Source: Lewinellaceae bacterium
GTDB lineage: Bacteria > Bacteroidota > Bacteroidia > Chitinophagales > Saprospiraceae
Length of the DNA: 64,000 bases
Direction: 5' to 3'
NCBI GenBank assembly: GCA_020636075.1
Contig: JACJYO010000004.1
Span: 62,001-126,000 of the forward strand
The notes beneath the pieces were generated by a model that saw only the letters and a list, made by a program, of their open reading frames with translations, was not told where the DNA came from and searched no databases. Position 1 is the first letter of the stretch, and the number at the start of each line of letters is the position of its first letter. Shown here one piece after another: positions 41,503-51,700 of this stretch. A program made the translations under genes and the position numbers.

Positions 41503-41613
41503 GATTACATGAATACATGATTGCAGAAGTAGTTCACCATCGTAAAAAGTGTTCCCTTTTCAACTATGATGAGCACACTGCGCAAACTTCTGCAATCATG
41601 TATTCATGTAATC
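41503..41613. repeat. Palindromic element with perfect 28-bp arms
   Basis: Arms 41503-41530 (beginning GATTACATGAATACATGATT) and 41586-41613 are exact inverted repeats around a 55-nt centre. A further partial copy of the arm (GCAATCATGTAATC) follows directly. The surrounding 41393-41791 stretch holds no gene; the 83-residue open frame there crosses the palindrome and is not credible. Confidence 0.85.
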
Positions 41614-41791
41614 GGCAATCATGTAATCAATTGAATTTAAAGTCTTTAATTCTTGAATTTATGGCTATGGATTTGACAAAAAGCAGAACAGAAAACCTAA
41701 AACATATTGCCAATTTTCAAGCAAATAGGATAATTCGGTGAGGAGCAGGGTAAGCGGGTAACAATTCTAGCATCAAAAAAAACAATGCATC

Positions 41792-43654
41792 ATGAAACGT
41801 ATTCAACACATAAAACAACTCCTGGCCGTATTGTGCCTGATCGCGCTGGTCTTTTCCTGTAAAAAAGAAGACCCGCCCGTCATCGACAACACCCTTACGG
41901 TCTTGTCGCAAAAGATCAATGGCGTTAAGGTCAGCAATGGCGTTGCCAACATCAAAACGGCTGTCAGCATCGAATTGATTTTTTCGCATACCCTGAAAAC
42001 GGCCAGCTTCGAATCGGCACTTTCCTTCACCGGACCTTCCGGCGCGGTGCCCTTTGACCTCACGTATTCCAATACCAACTCAACGGTTACCCTCGTAAAC
42101 ACAGCCCCGCTGGATAATGAAGCGACCTACACGATCACGGTGGCTCCGGGCACTCATGCCGAAGGCGGGCAGGAATTGCGCTCGGCTTTCACGCTGAGTT
42201 TCACTACCCAGCCTTTCATCCCGGCCAACGTGGTGCTGAGCGCCGATGTATCCAGTATCAGCGAGGCTGGCGGGGTTGCTACGCTGAAAGCGACCCTGAG
42301 CGAAAAAGTAGACAAGGACGTGACGGTCAATCTGGCTTTCGGCGGTAGTGCCAGCGGCTCGGACTTTGCAGCAGGCGCGACTTCCCTGGTGATCGCAATC
42401 GGTGAAACCGAGGCCACAACCACCCTGACCGCTACGCAGGACGCCGCCATTGAAGGCACAGAGATGATCGAAATTACCATTGCGAGCCTGGTAAATGCGG
42501 TGGAAATTACACCGCAAAAAGTGACGCTCACCCTCCTCGACGACGATATTGACAGCAATGGCGACGGTTTCCCCGACAAAGGATTTATCATCAACGAAAC
42601 GCTGTTTGACCCACCGGGTGGTCTTGCCGGGGATGCCAATGGCGACGGCACCCGCGATCCGGCGCAGGATGAATTTATTGAATTTATCAATGACTCAGAC
42701 CAGCCGATCGACCTGAGCGGATTTACACTGTTTGACGAAACCAACCTGGCAACCAATGAACCCCGACATACGTTCCCGGCCGGTACCATCATTCCGCCCG
42801 GCGGGGTGTACGTGTTGTTTGGTGGCGGCTCGCCGTCCGGCGATTTTGGCACCGCCCAGGTAGGTGTGTCCACTTCTGGCAACATGAATTTGTCGAATGC
42901 CGAAGATATCATTGTGATCAAAAACCTGCAGGGCGATGAAATTCTCCGCTTCAGCTCGGTGAACGATGCTCCGGGGGTGGATTTCGGTGTCGACCAGTCG
43001 GGCACCCGCTGGCCGGATATTAACGGCGATTTTGTCTTGCACACCACCGCCAATCCTGCCCTGGCCTATTCCCCGGGTAAAAAAGCGGACGGTACCAATT
43101 TCCCCGGGAATGTAGATCCTGGAAAAGGATTCATCATTAATGAAGTACTGTACGACCCGCCCGCCGGCGCTGCTGGCGATGCCAACGGCGACGGCACGCG
43201 GAGTGCTTCTGAAGATGAGTTTGTTGAATTTATCAACGATTCGGATCAACCTGTGGACCTTAGCGGCTTCACCTTGTACGATACCGACGGGCTGGTAGCG
43301 GATGTCCCCAAGCATACTTTCCCGCCGGGTACCATTGTGCCGGCGCGCACGGCCTACGTGCTGTTTGGCGGTGGTACGCCAACCGGGAGTTTTGGCGGCG
43401 CCATGACCGGTGTGTCTACGTCAGGGGATATGAACCTGAACAATGCCGGTGATGCCATCACCATAAAAGACACACAGGGAAATGTTTTCCTGACGTTTGA
43501 TACCGCTACGGATGGCTCTGGGCTTGATTTTGGTGCAGACCAGTCGATTACCCGTTCGCCGGATATCGACGGTAACTTTACCCTGCATACTACAGCCAAT
43601 GCAGCTGCGGCTTTTTCGCCGGGTACGCGGGCGGATGGTTCGAGTTTTTATTGA
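41792..43654 (+). CDS. Lipoprotein with Big_5-like, Calx-beta-like and two lamin-tail domains
   Basis: A 620-residue surface lipoprotein with lipobox LALVFSCKK (Cys23). Residues about 35-140 form a Big_5-like Ig domain (LTVLSQKINGVKV, FTLSFTTQP). Residues about 145-255 form a Calx-beta-like strand set (VVLSADVSSISEAGGVATL, VTLTLLDDDIDSNGDG). Two tandem lamin-tail domains of about 180 residues follow, opening GKGFIINETLFDPP and GKGFIINEVLYDPP. Each has a calcium-type insertion DANGDGTR before the conserved DEFIEFIND or DEFVEFIND. Lamin-tail domains often accompany secreted nucleases or calcium-dependent adhesion. No enzyme is fused here. The gene is downstream of the SusCD operon but about 400 nt away. 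Confidence 0.8.
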   Translation: MKRIQHIKQLLAVLCLIALVFSCKKEDPPVIDNTLTVLSQKINGVKVSNGVANIKTAVSIELIFSHTLKTASFESALSFTGPSGAVPFDLTYSNTNSTVTLVNTAPLDNEATYTITVAPGTHAEGGQELRSAFTLSFTTQPFIPANVVLSADVSSISEAGGVATLKATLSEKVDKDVTVNLAFGGSASGSDFAAGATSLVIAIGETEATTTLTATQDAAIEGTEMIEITIASLVNAVEITPQKVTLTLLDDDIDSNGDGFPDKGFIINETLFDPPGGLAGDANGDGTRDPAQDEFIEFINDSDQPIDLSGFTLFDETNLATNEPRHTFPAGTIIPPGGVYVLFGGGSPSGDFGTAQVGVSTSGNMNLSNAEDIIVIKNLQGDEILRFSSVNDAPGVDFGVDQSGTRWPDINGDFVLHTTANPALAYSPGKKADGTNFPGNVDPGKGFIINEVLYDPPAGAAGDANGDGTRSASEDEFVEFINDSDQPVDLSGFTLYDTDGLVADVPKHTFPPGTIVPARTAYVLFGGGTPTGSFGGAMTGVSTSGDMNLNNAGDAITIKDTQGNVFLTFDTATDGSGLDFGADQSITRSPDIDGNFTLHTTANAAAAFSPGTRADGSSFY

Positions 43655-43658
43655 TTTT

Positions 43659-44237
43659 TCAACCCCACCCCCAACCCCCATAGCCATCAACTTAAGGAAC
43701 CAGAGGGCTAAACCCTTTTCCAATTTTTCTTTTCCAATTTCCAATTTCAAATAAAAAGGATGTTCACAAAGCGCTCTATTTGAAATTTGAAAGGAAAAAT
43801 TTGAAATTTTAAAAGTTGTACACCCCCTCTTAACCCTTAAGTTGATGGCTATGCCCCCAACCCCTCCCACGCCAATGGCGTGGCTCCCGATTACCCACAA
43901 GTTGAATGATTTTTTCGCAAGGTATTATAACTTGAATTGCGGTCATTTATGGAACATTTCGCTCCGTCTGTCAACCCCACCCCCGACCCCTCCCCAAAAA
44001 AGGGGAGGGGAGACGTAGCGTTGACCACTTCTTTTTACCTATTTTGTTATCCTATGGTGTAATCTACGGTGTACGTCGCGGCTCCCCTCACCCTTGGGGA
44101 GGGGTCGGGGGTGGGGTTGATACGGCAGGCCGAAATTTGCCAAAATTAACTCGTCGATTTCGATCCTATTAAAAACATTTCATTCAACTTGTGGGTAATC
44201 GGGAGCCCCCGGGGGGAGGGGTTGGGGGTGGGGTTGA
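43659..44237. repeat. Nested palindromic element cluster, outer element
   Basis: Outer perfect 20-bp arms at 43659-43678 and 44218-44237 (left arm TCAACCCCACCCCCAACCCC) continue as 27-bp perfect arms at 43883-43909 and 44180-44206 (GCTCCCGATTACCCACAAGT plus seven bases). In the middle another perfect 26-bp pair lies at 43971-43996 and 44095-44120, of a closely related C-rich sequence. The left outer arm is interrupted by the insertion at 43679-43853. No gene is present. Confidence 0.88.
43679..43853. mobile_element. MITE-like insertion with 19-bp inverted ends and 11-bp flanking repeat
   Basis: A 175-bp non-coding element with perfect 19-bp terminal inverted repeats (CATAGCCATCAACTTAAGG). 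It contains copy 2 of the AT-rich palindrome of 30182-30308 (core about 43707-43827). It is flanked on both sides by CCCCCAACCCC (43668-43678 and 43854-43864), consistent with an 11-bp target-site duplication inside the arm of the outer palindrome. No transposase is in the window, so it would be non-autonomous. The C-rich context could inflate the apparent duplication. Confidence 0.7.
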
Positions 44238-44278
44238 TCAACAAAACGCCTGATCAAAAAGAGAAATACTGAATCTAC

Positions 44279-45670
44279 ATGAAAAATTCGACCTCGTTGA
44301 GCAAACTCGGTTTTTGCTGTTTTACAATACTCGCAAGCTTCTTTTTTGCCTGCAGCAAAGAAAAAAATGATGCAGGGGCAATCTCTTTGCTCAGCATCAC
44401 CGCCAACAGCATAAATCTGGTGAACGGCACAATCAACGTGCCTTCGGATGTGACGATCGAGATAACTTTTTCCGCAGCGTTGGATATCCCAAAGTTTGAG
44501 GCGGCTTTTTCGCTCACAGCAGTTTCAGGCGCCGTAAACCCAAGCTTTAGTTATGCCAATGCCTCATCGAAAGCGCTGGTTGCGCTAAGTCAATTGACTC
44601 CCAATACGCAGTACTCCCTGAAACTGAACCGGACAGCCATCGGCCTCAACGGCGAGGTGCTGGATCAGAATATTTCGATCAACTTCACGACGGCAGATGG
44701 TGGCATTATTACCGAGATGGCGCCCTGCATTTCAGCGACCAATGCCTGCCTCGAAACGGCGGTGCTGACCAACGGCACCGGCACAGATTTCAACTTTGAT
44801 TTTTATAGCAGTTACCCGATTTTTTTGGAAAATGCCCGCTGGGAAAAATTGAAAAATGTGGTCATCGTCACCCACGGCCAAAATCGCGATGCCGACAATT
44901 ATTACGCCATCATGATGACCACGCTGCGCAATGAAAACCTCGATGGTAACACTATCCTGATCGCACCTTTTTTCAAAAACAATGCTGACGCACAGGCGGG
45001 CGATTTGTACTGGAGCGACAATGGTTGGCGGGAAGGGCAGAATGCCAACACGGCCAGCGCCGGCATCAGCGCATTTGCAGTGATCGATGCGATTCTGGCC
45101 CGACTGGCTGACAAAACGCATTTCCCAGTGTTGAAAAACGTGGTGGTGACGGGGCACTCTTCCGGTGCGCTGTTCACCCATGCCTATGCCGCAGCCAACA
45201 AATCCGAGCCGCTTTATCCCGATCTTGATTTTACCTATGTCATTGCTAACAGCCAGTATTTCTACTACCCCGACGATGTGCGTTATGATGAAAACAGCGG
45301 GCAGTTTGTAGTGCCCACAGGTTGTGTGGCCTTCAACCACTGGCCACTGGGTTTCGTGAACCCGCCGCCCTACCTCACCGGCGTCACTGAAGCCACCGTC
45401 GACCAGCAAATTGTCGGTCGCAAAATCACCTACCTGCTCGGTACTTCCGACACCGTGGCAGGCGGCACGTTGAACACCACGGACTGCGAAGCCGTGCTGC
45501 TCGGAGCCAACCGCTTCAAGCGGGGTGAACATATTTTTTCCTTACTGGAAACCAACTACCCGGGCGTACACAACAGCCAGAAAGTACTGGTGCCCGGGGT
45601 AGGGCATGATGCGCAGGGCATGTATCAGTCGGCGGTATTTCGGGGATTGTTGGGGGGACTGTTGGAGTAG
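44279..45670 (+). CDS. Lipoprotein with Big_5-like domain and alpha/beta hydrolase
   Basis: A 463-residue lipoprotein with lipobox SFFFACSK (Cys25). Residues about 35-140 are a Big_5-like Ig domain (FSAALDIPKFEAAFSL, INFTTADGG). Residues about 190-460 are an alpha/beta hydrolase: VVIVTHGQNRDADNYY near the oxyanion region, the nucleophile elbow TGHSSGALF with Ser294, a candidate acid in LLGTSDTVAGG, and catalytic His in VPGVGHDAQGM. It is probably a surface esterase or peptidase. Its N-terminal half resembles that of the lipoprotein at 41792, separated from it by the nested repeat cluster, so the two may have been adjacent before the elements inserted. It ends 54 nt from the convergent T9SS gene. 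Confidence 0.83.
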   Translation: MKNSTSLSKLGFCCFTILASFFFACSKEKNDAGAISLLSITANSINLVNGTINVPSDVTIEITFSAALDIPKFEAAFSLTAVSGAVNPSFSYANASSKALVALSQLTPNTQYSLKLNRTAIGLNGEVLDQNISINFTTADGGIITEMAPCISATNACLETAVLTNGTGTDFNFDFYSSYPIFLENARWEKLKNVVIVTHGQNRDADNYYAIMMTTLRNENLDGNTILIAPFFKNNADAQAGDLYWSDNGWREGQNANTASAGISAFAVIDAILARLADKTHFPVLKNVVVTGHSSGALFTHAYAAANKSEPLYPDLDFTYVIANSQYFYYPDDVRYDENSGQFVVPTGCVAFNHWPLGFVNPPPYLTGVTEATVDQQIVGRKITYLLGTSDTVAGGTLNTTDCEAVLLGANRFKRGEHIFSLLETNYPGVHNSQKVLVPGVGHDAQGMYQSAVFRGLLGGLLE

Positions 45671-45724
45671 GGAGTACCGTTTCCGTTTTCAAAAATCACA
45701 GGGTGACGGGCAAATTTCTTCTGC

Positions 45725-48700
45725 TTATCGCAGCACGGTAACATCCCCGCTTAGCTGCAGCACACGGCCATCTACGCCCTCCAGTTCGGCGTACCAAACA
45801 TACACTCCGGGCTGTAAGGCCTTCGAGCGGTAGCTGCCGTCCCACCCTGAAGCGGGGTCGTTGGGTGCAAAATTGCGGTTTTCAAACATCAGCTCGCCCC
45901 AGCGATCGTACACGCGTAACAACAAAACCTGCCGGATACCCGAGCCTGCAAAAAGGGTAAACCGGTCATTGCCGGGTGCGTCGGGCGCAATGGCAGTTGG
46001 CACGTATACAGCATAACTCACCACAGCTACCTGTACCCGGTCGGTTGCCGAACAGCCCCGTTCGTCGGTGATCACCACCACATATTCGGTTGTTGCTTCC
46101 GGCCTTACCTGCTGGTACAGGGCGCCGGGAACTATCCCAAATCCGGGGGGCTCCCACTGAATTGCACTCAGCACAACACCAGACGGGACTGGCTGCGCTA
46201 CAAGCCCAACAGCCTTTCCAAGATCGATGGAATCGGCAGTCGCTGTCAGATTGACCGAAAGAAATTCCGGTTCATCCAGATTGACGGTCGAATTCCACTG
46301 ACAACCCAGCGCGTCGCGTACAGCCACCGGGTAAATACCCGCTGCAAGGCCGTCAAAAATGGTTTTGCTTCCAAATGTTTGTCCGTCTATGGAATACATG
46401 TACGGCGCTGTGCCGCCACTTGGCATGGCAAAAAAGATGACCCCGTCTTTGGCGCCAAAACAAGAGATGGCGCCAAACTCAACTGCTCCAACGACGGCTG
46501 CGTTAAATGCCACAAGAACCGTATCGCGCGCCACACAGCCATTACTTTGATCGGTATTGGAAAAAACATACAACCCTGGGGTGGTCACAGAAATTACCAG
46601 GGCCACAGTGTCAAAAACCGGTGCACCGTTTTCAAACCGGTACCAGTGCGGCGTAAAACCGGGACCAACGGAGGAAGATGAAGCATCCAGCAGCGCCGAA
46701 CTGGCATCGCATGGGACCGTAAGTTGCGCCGGCCCGGCTTCTGCCAATGGAACCGCCAGGTCGGCCGGCACAGTCACCTGGGCTGTTGCTGAACAACCAA
46801 ATGAATTGGAAACGGCCACCGTGTAGATTCCGGCCATCGAAACGCTATGCTGCGGCAGTCCTGGCAGCGCACCTCCCGGGCCTGTCCAGGCATAGGAAAC
46901 CGCCTGTTGGTCGGTTGATACACCAAGCAATGCCACCGGGTGTGCACAAGTGATCGCTTCTGCAAAGGGCATCAAAACCGGCACAGAATCCCAGGCAGGT
47001 ACTTGCACAGTCGAGGCGCCGGTACAACCTTGCGCATCGGTAAGCGCCAGGTCGTACTGCCCGGCAGCTAAATTGAATATTCCGGGCATGCTCGTGCCGG
47101 TCGACCAAAGCAGCTCGTAAGGCATCGTGCCACCGCCGAGGGATACAGCAATTGCCCCGGTGCTTTTTCCGCAAGTATCAGCCTGGATTGTCGGAGCGAT
47201 ACTCAACGGCTCTGGTTGGGGTAGGCTGTAGCTGGCCAGGGCAGTGCAGCCGTTCGCATCGCTGAGGGTTAGGGCATAGTTGCCTGCGGGAAGGTTGGAC
47301 AGGCTCGCCGTGGTTTGGGCGCCAGCCCAGAAAAACTGGTAGGGCAACACACCACCGGCAGGCAGCACCGTGATACTTCCACTGGCTTCGCCAAAACAGC
47401 GCACCGGTGTGATTTGTGCTTGTGTCAGATCCAAGGCTGGCGGTTCGCTAAGTTGAAAAACATAGTTGAATGCGCATTGACCATCGCCGTAGTTCACCGT
47501 AAGTGTGTAGGTTCCCGGCCCGAGATTATCGAGGCTGGCGCCGGTAGCCCCGGTCGACCATTGGTAGCCCGAAACGGCTCCTCCACCAGTCTGAACAATA
47601 TTGATTTGACCATTCCCGGCGCCGGCGCACAGGATTTGTTGCACGGCGGTATCAAGCAATGGCAGGTCAAAATCAGCCACCGTCGCTGTGTCGGTCCGTG
47701 TGCAGCCGTTGGCATCGGTGATGGTGAGTGCGTACATGCCGGCCGCCAGCCCGGTCAGCAGAGGCTGGGTGCTGTTGTCGGACCAAAGCAGGCTGTAGGG
47801 TGCTGTTCCCTGGGCTGCGCCCAAAAAATTAACCGAGCCGTTTGCCGAACCCGTACAGGCTTCCTTTGTGTCAATCCCGTTTGACAAGAGCGGAAGCGGT
47901 TCAGTAATCTGGAAGGTGTAGGTTTGCGCGCAAGCGCCGTTGGCAAAGCCGAGGGTGAGCGTGTACGAACCGGGCCCAAGATTTTGAATTTGCGATGTGT
48001 TGCCTGCCGGCATGCCCGCGTCGTCCGACCAGGCAAAGGCAAAGCCCGGTGAGCCCGCTATCGGGTTTGCAGCGATATTCCCGTCTGCTGCACCGAAACA
48101 GGAAATATCATGCTGTGCCGGGTCCAATACCGGGGCGCTAAACTCCGGCACTTGAACGGTTTCTTCCAGGGTGCAACCCAGGGCATCGGTTACCGTGAGT
48201 GTGTAAAAACCGCCGGGGATGCCGGTTAGATCAGGCGTAGTATCGTTGGTTGACCACTGCAGGCTGTAGGGCGGCGTACCCTGGGCTGCGCCCAAAAAAC
48301 TGGCCGAGCCGTTGGCAGTACCGGGGCAGGCAGTGGTGCTTGAAATGCCGTTGGAGAGCAGTGCCTGTGGTTCGTCAATTTGAAAATCATAATGTTGCAG
48401 GCATTGGCCATTGGCAAAATGCAAGTCCAGGGAATAGAACCCGGCTGAAAGTTGCTGCAAATCCGGCGTGGTTTGACCGGTCGACCACAGATAATCAAAG
48501 CCGGGCGTGCCGCCTGTCAGGCTAAGGGCAATACTCCCGTCGGCCAGCCCGGCACAGGAAGCCGGAGTAATTACGGAATCTAAAACCGGCGCTTCAAATT
48601 CAGTGATCTGCACCAATTCCGTCAGGGAACAACCATTCGCATCAGTCACCACAACCGAATACGCACCCGCAACGAGTCCGGTCCGGTCTGCATCGGTGTT

Positions 48701-51700
48701 GCCATCCGACCAAAGGTACTTGTACGGTTCCGTGCCCTGTGAAATACCCGACAAGACGGCGGTGCCGGTTGCTTCACCCGGACAAGCCGGTGTAACGGCC
48801 ACCCCGGCTGACTGCAAGGCCTGGGGTTCGTCGACGTGAAAAATAAAAAATTGAGAGCACTGCCCGTCGGCATATTCCAGGATCAGCACATAGTCGCCGC
48901 TGTTCAGATTTTGAATGGAAGGCGTTGTCATAAAGTTCGACCAGGAAAAAGCAAAACCTGGAACACCACCACTCAGCTGCACCTCGATGCTGCCGTCGTT
49001 TGCCCCGAAACAGGAAATTGAACGGACCACCGTGTCGAGTACCGGCGGTTCCAGTACCGGTACGACTACATTGTCAACCAGGATACAGCCATTGGCGTCT
49101 GTTAGTGTCAGGCTATAATTTCCGGCCTGGATATTTTTCAGGGTATCCTGCTGACTGCTCGTCGACCAAACAAACGAATAGGGCGGCGTGCCCTGGGTTG
49201 CCCCTAAAAACACGGCGCTACCGTTGGGGGCGCCGGGGCAGGCGCCTGCGGTGGTAAAGCCCGCGCTGAGCAGTGCTGCCGGTTCGGTCAATTCAATTTG
49301 AAGGACCTGTGCGCAGTCGTCCCCATCGGTTACCGTGACGGTGTACATGCCGGCCGGCAGGTTTTGCAGGTTGTTGCCTGTGCTTCCGCCGACCGACCAG
49401 GCAAAATCGAACGGTGGCGTGCCGGCGGCGATGTTAATATTAATGCTGCCGGTTTGGCCGGCGCAGGGAATTGTGGTGGTGCTAAATCCGGCTTGAAGTA
49501 AGCCGCCGGTTTCTATCCAGGTAGAATCAACCCGGGTACAGCCTTTGGCATCGGTTACGGTGACGGTGTACATGCCTGTGGCTACGCCGTTGAGCACCGG
49601 ACCGGTATCCATCGTCGACCAGTTGTAACTCAGTGGCGGGTATTGGCTGTTGGCTAAAACCGTAGCGGTGGGTTGGTTTCCAAAACAGTCACCGTTTACC
49701 GTATCGATCTGGATTTGCGGCAAGCCAAATGCCTCCACCAAAATTGAATCGCGGCGGGCGCCCAAGCACTGATCGGTTACTTCCACCCAAAACAATCCGG
49801 GGCCGGAAGCCTGAAAGGTGCTACCCGAACTACCGTCTTGCCACTGGTAGCTCAGGTGACCTGCGCCGGCATTGAGTAGTAGCGCCGTATCTGCGCAGGT
49901 AGCGATGTCGGCTCCCAGGTTCAGTGCCGGCACCTGTGCGGAAAGGTCGACTTCAAAAATATTGTTCAACCAATTGCATTCCGGTACATCGGTGGCCGGA
50001 AAATCGGTAGCCAGGTTGAACGGCCGGGGCAACGAGCCGTCGTCGTTTACCACGCCATACACCAGGCCGGCAACGCCGGGCAGGCTAATGTCGATGAGCA
50101 GGCAGGAATCCGGCGCGATTTCGGCGTTTGTCAAAACCAATGGCGCGGCTAAAACGGCATTGGTGCTCGCCGGGTCGGAGCTGTAAAACGCAATGGGTGT
50201 ACCGGGTTGCAATGTTTTGGAGCCGGTATTGCAGATTTCGAGTTGAAACTGGATCTGGTTATTTTGGCAAAAGGCAGTTCCGGCCTGTGCCGAGGCATCG
50301 GCGGCGGGGATTTTTCCACCCATGGCGGGTATCTGGTTGTGGAAGCGGTTCAGGGGGTGCTCGCCCGAACCCGGAGGCAGTTCCAGATGGTGTAGTTGTT
50401 GTTCCGTTGGAATGGTGAGGTCGTCGTTGACGTTGACCGCGAAGTAATTATACTGGTTCCATACTTTCCGGCACGGCACCCAGGGGCCCGCGTCCGACTC
50501 CAGCACGCGCAGGCGGCCCATATCGGTGATTTGAATATTGCCTACGACTGCCATGACCAGAATTTCGGCTTCGCCGTCGTTATCTACATCGGCCACTATG
50601 GGGCTTTCATCTGCAATAACCGTTTGTGTGACCATAGTAAACCAATTCCGGTTGGCATCTACGCCTGGCGGGAAGGGCGCCGGGCCACCGTACACGATCC
50701 GCAAGGAAGTTCCCCGAAAAACGATCTCTTCAATACCGTCGCCGTTAAAATCGAACGTTGTGGCAGGACTGTATCCGCTGTTGCCGCCACCCTGGATATT
50801 CCACCAGTAGGGTGCTGCCGGATTTAGTTGGGCCGCTTGCAAGTTGTATGCGCAAAAATCACTGGTGGTACCGATCAGGATTTCCGGTAAATCCACGGCA
50901 AAGCCCTGCGTCCGGTCGTCAAATACATTGGCAATGCAGGGAATTGCGCCGCTTAGGGTAGTATTGGTGGGATAGGGGAAAAACTGCATTATCCCGTTTT
51001 TATTCCAGATATAAATGCCTTTTTCACCGGTGCGCGTTCCGGCGACGATGACATCCAGCACGCCGTCCAGATCGACATCGGCTACAGCGGTGTAACCGTC
51101 GGTGTAGTTGATTTGTGCCGTGGGTTGCAGGCTTCGCTGGATCTTGATTTCGTAGCCATCGCCGTCGTTCGGGTCGAGATCGACGGAGTAGATTACCGGC
51201 CCGGCAGCCAGTTCGAGTCCGGCACAGTCGGGATCGCCGTTGCAATCGGCAACCGACAACAGATCGGCAGCAGTCGGATTACACGACGGCGTACCATAAT
51301 TCAGGAAATTGGTACGCCCCATAATGGGCAGCGGGTTGTTGATCTTTGTCAGGGTAGGCGCAGCGGGATTGCTCAGGTCGAAGCGAAAAACATCATTGCC
51401 GGCGTACACTTCGGGCGTCCCGTCTCCGTCAAAATCGGCCAGAAAAGGCCGTTGCATCTGGTAATCGAGCAAATCGGCCGAGGTGATCCAGAGGGTCATT
51501 GGATTGGCGGGGTTGCTTTCCGTATAATCGCGGTACACCCGGATGCGGCGGTCGTTGCAAGCGATCAGGAGTTCCGGTTTGCCGTCCCGATCGATATCGC
51601 CAATCGTGGGTCCCGGCACCGGACGGTTGTAAAATACCGTGCCCTGGATGGTGAGTGCAATGGGGTTGGCGGCATTGGAACCATCGCCGCGGAAAAACAG

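Noticed and set aside
41490..41741. An 83-residue open frame between the SGNH and lipoprotein genes
   Set aside because: It runs through a perfect 28-bp inverted repeat and shows no protein family features.
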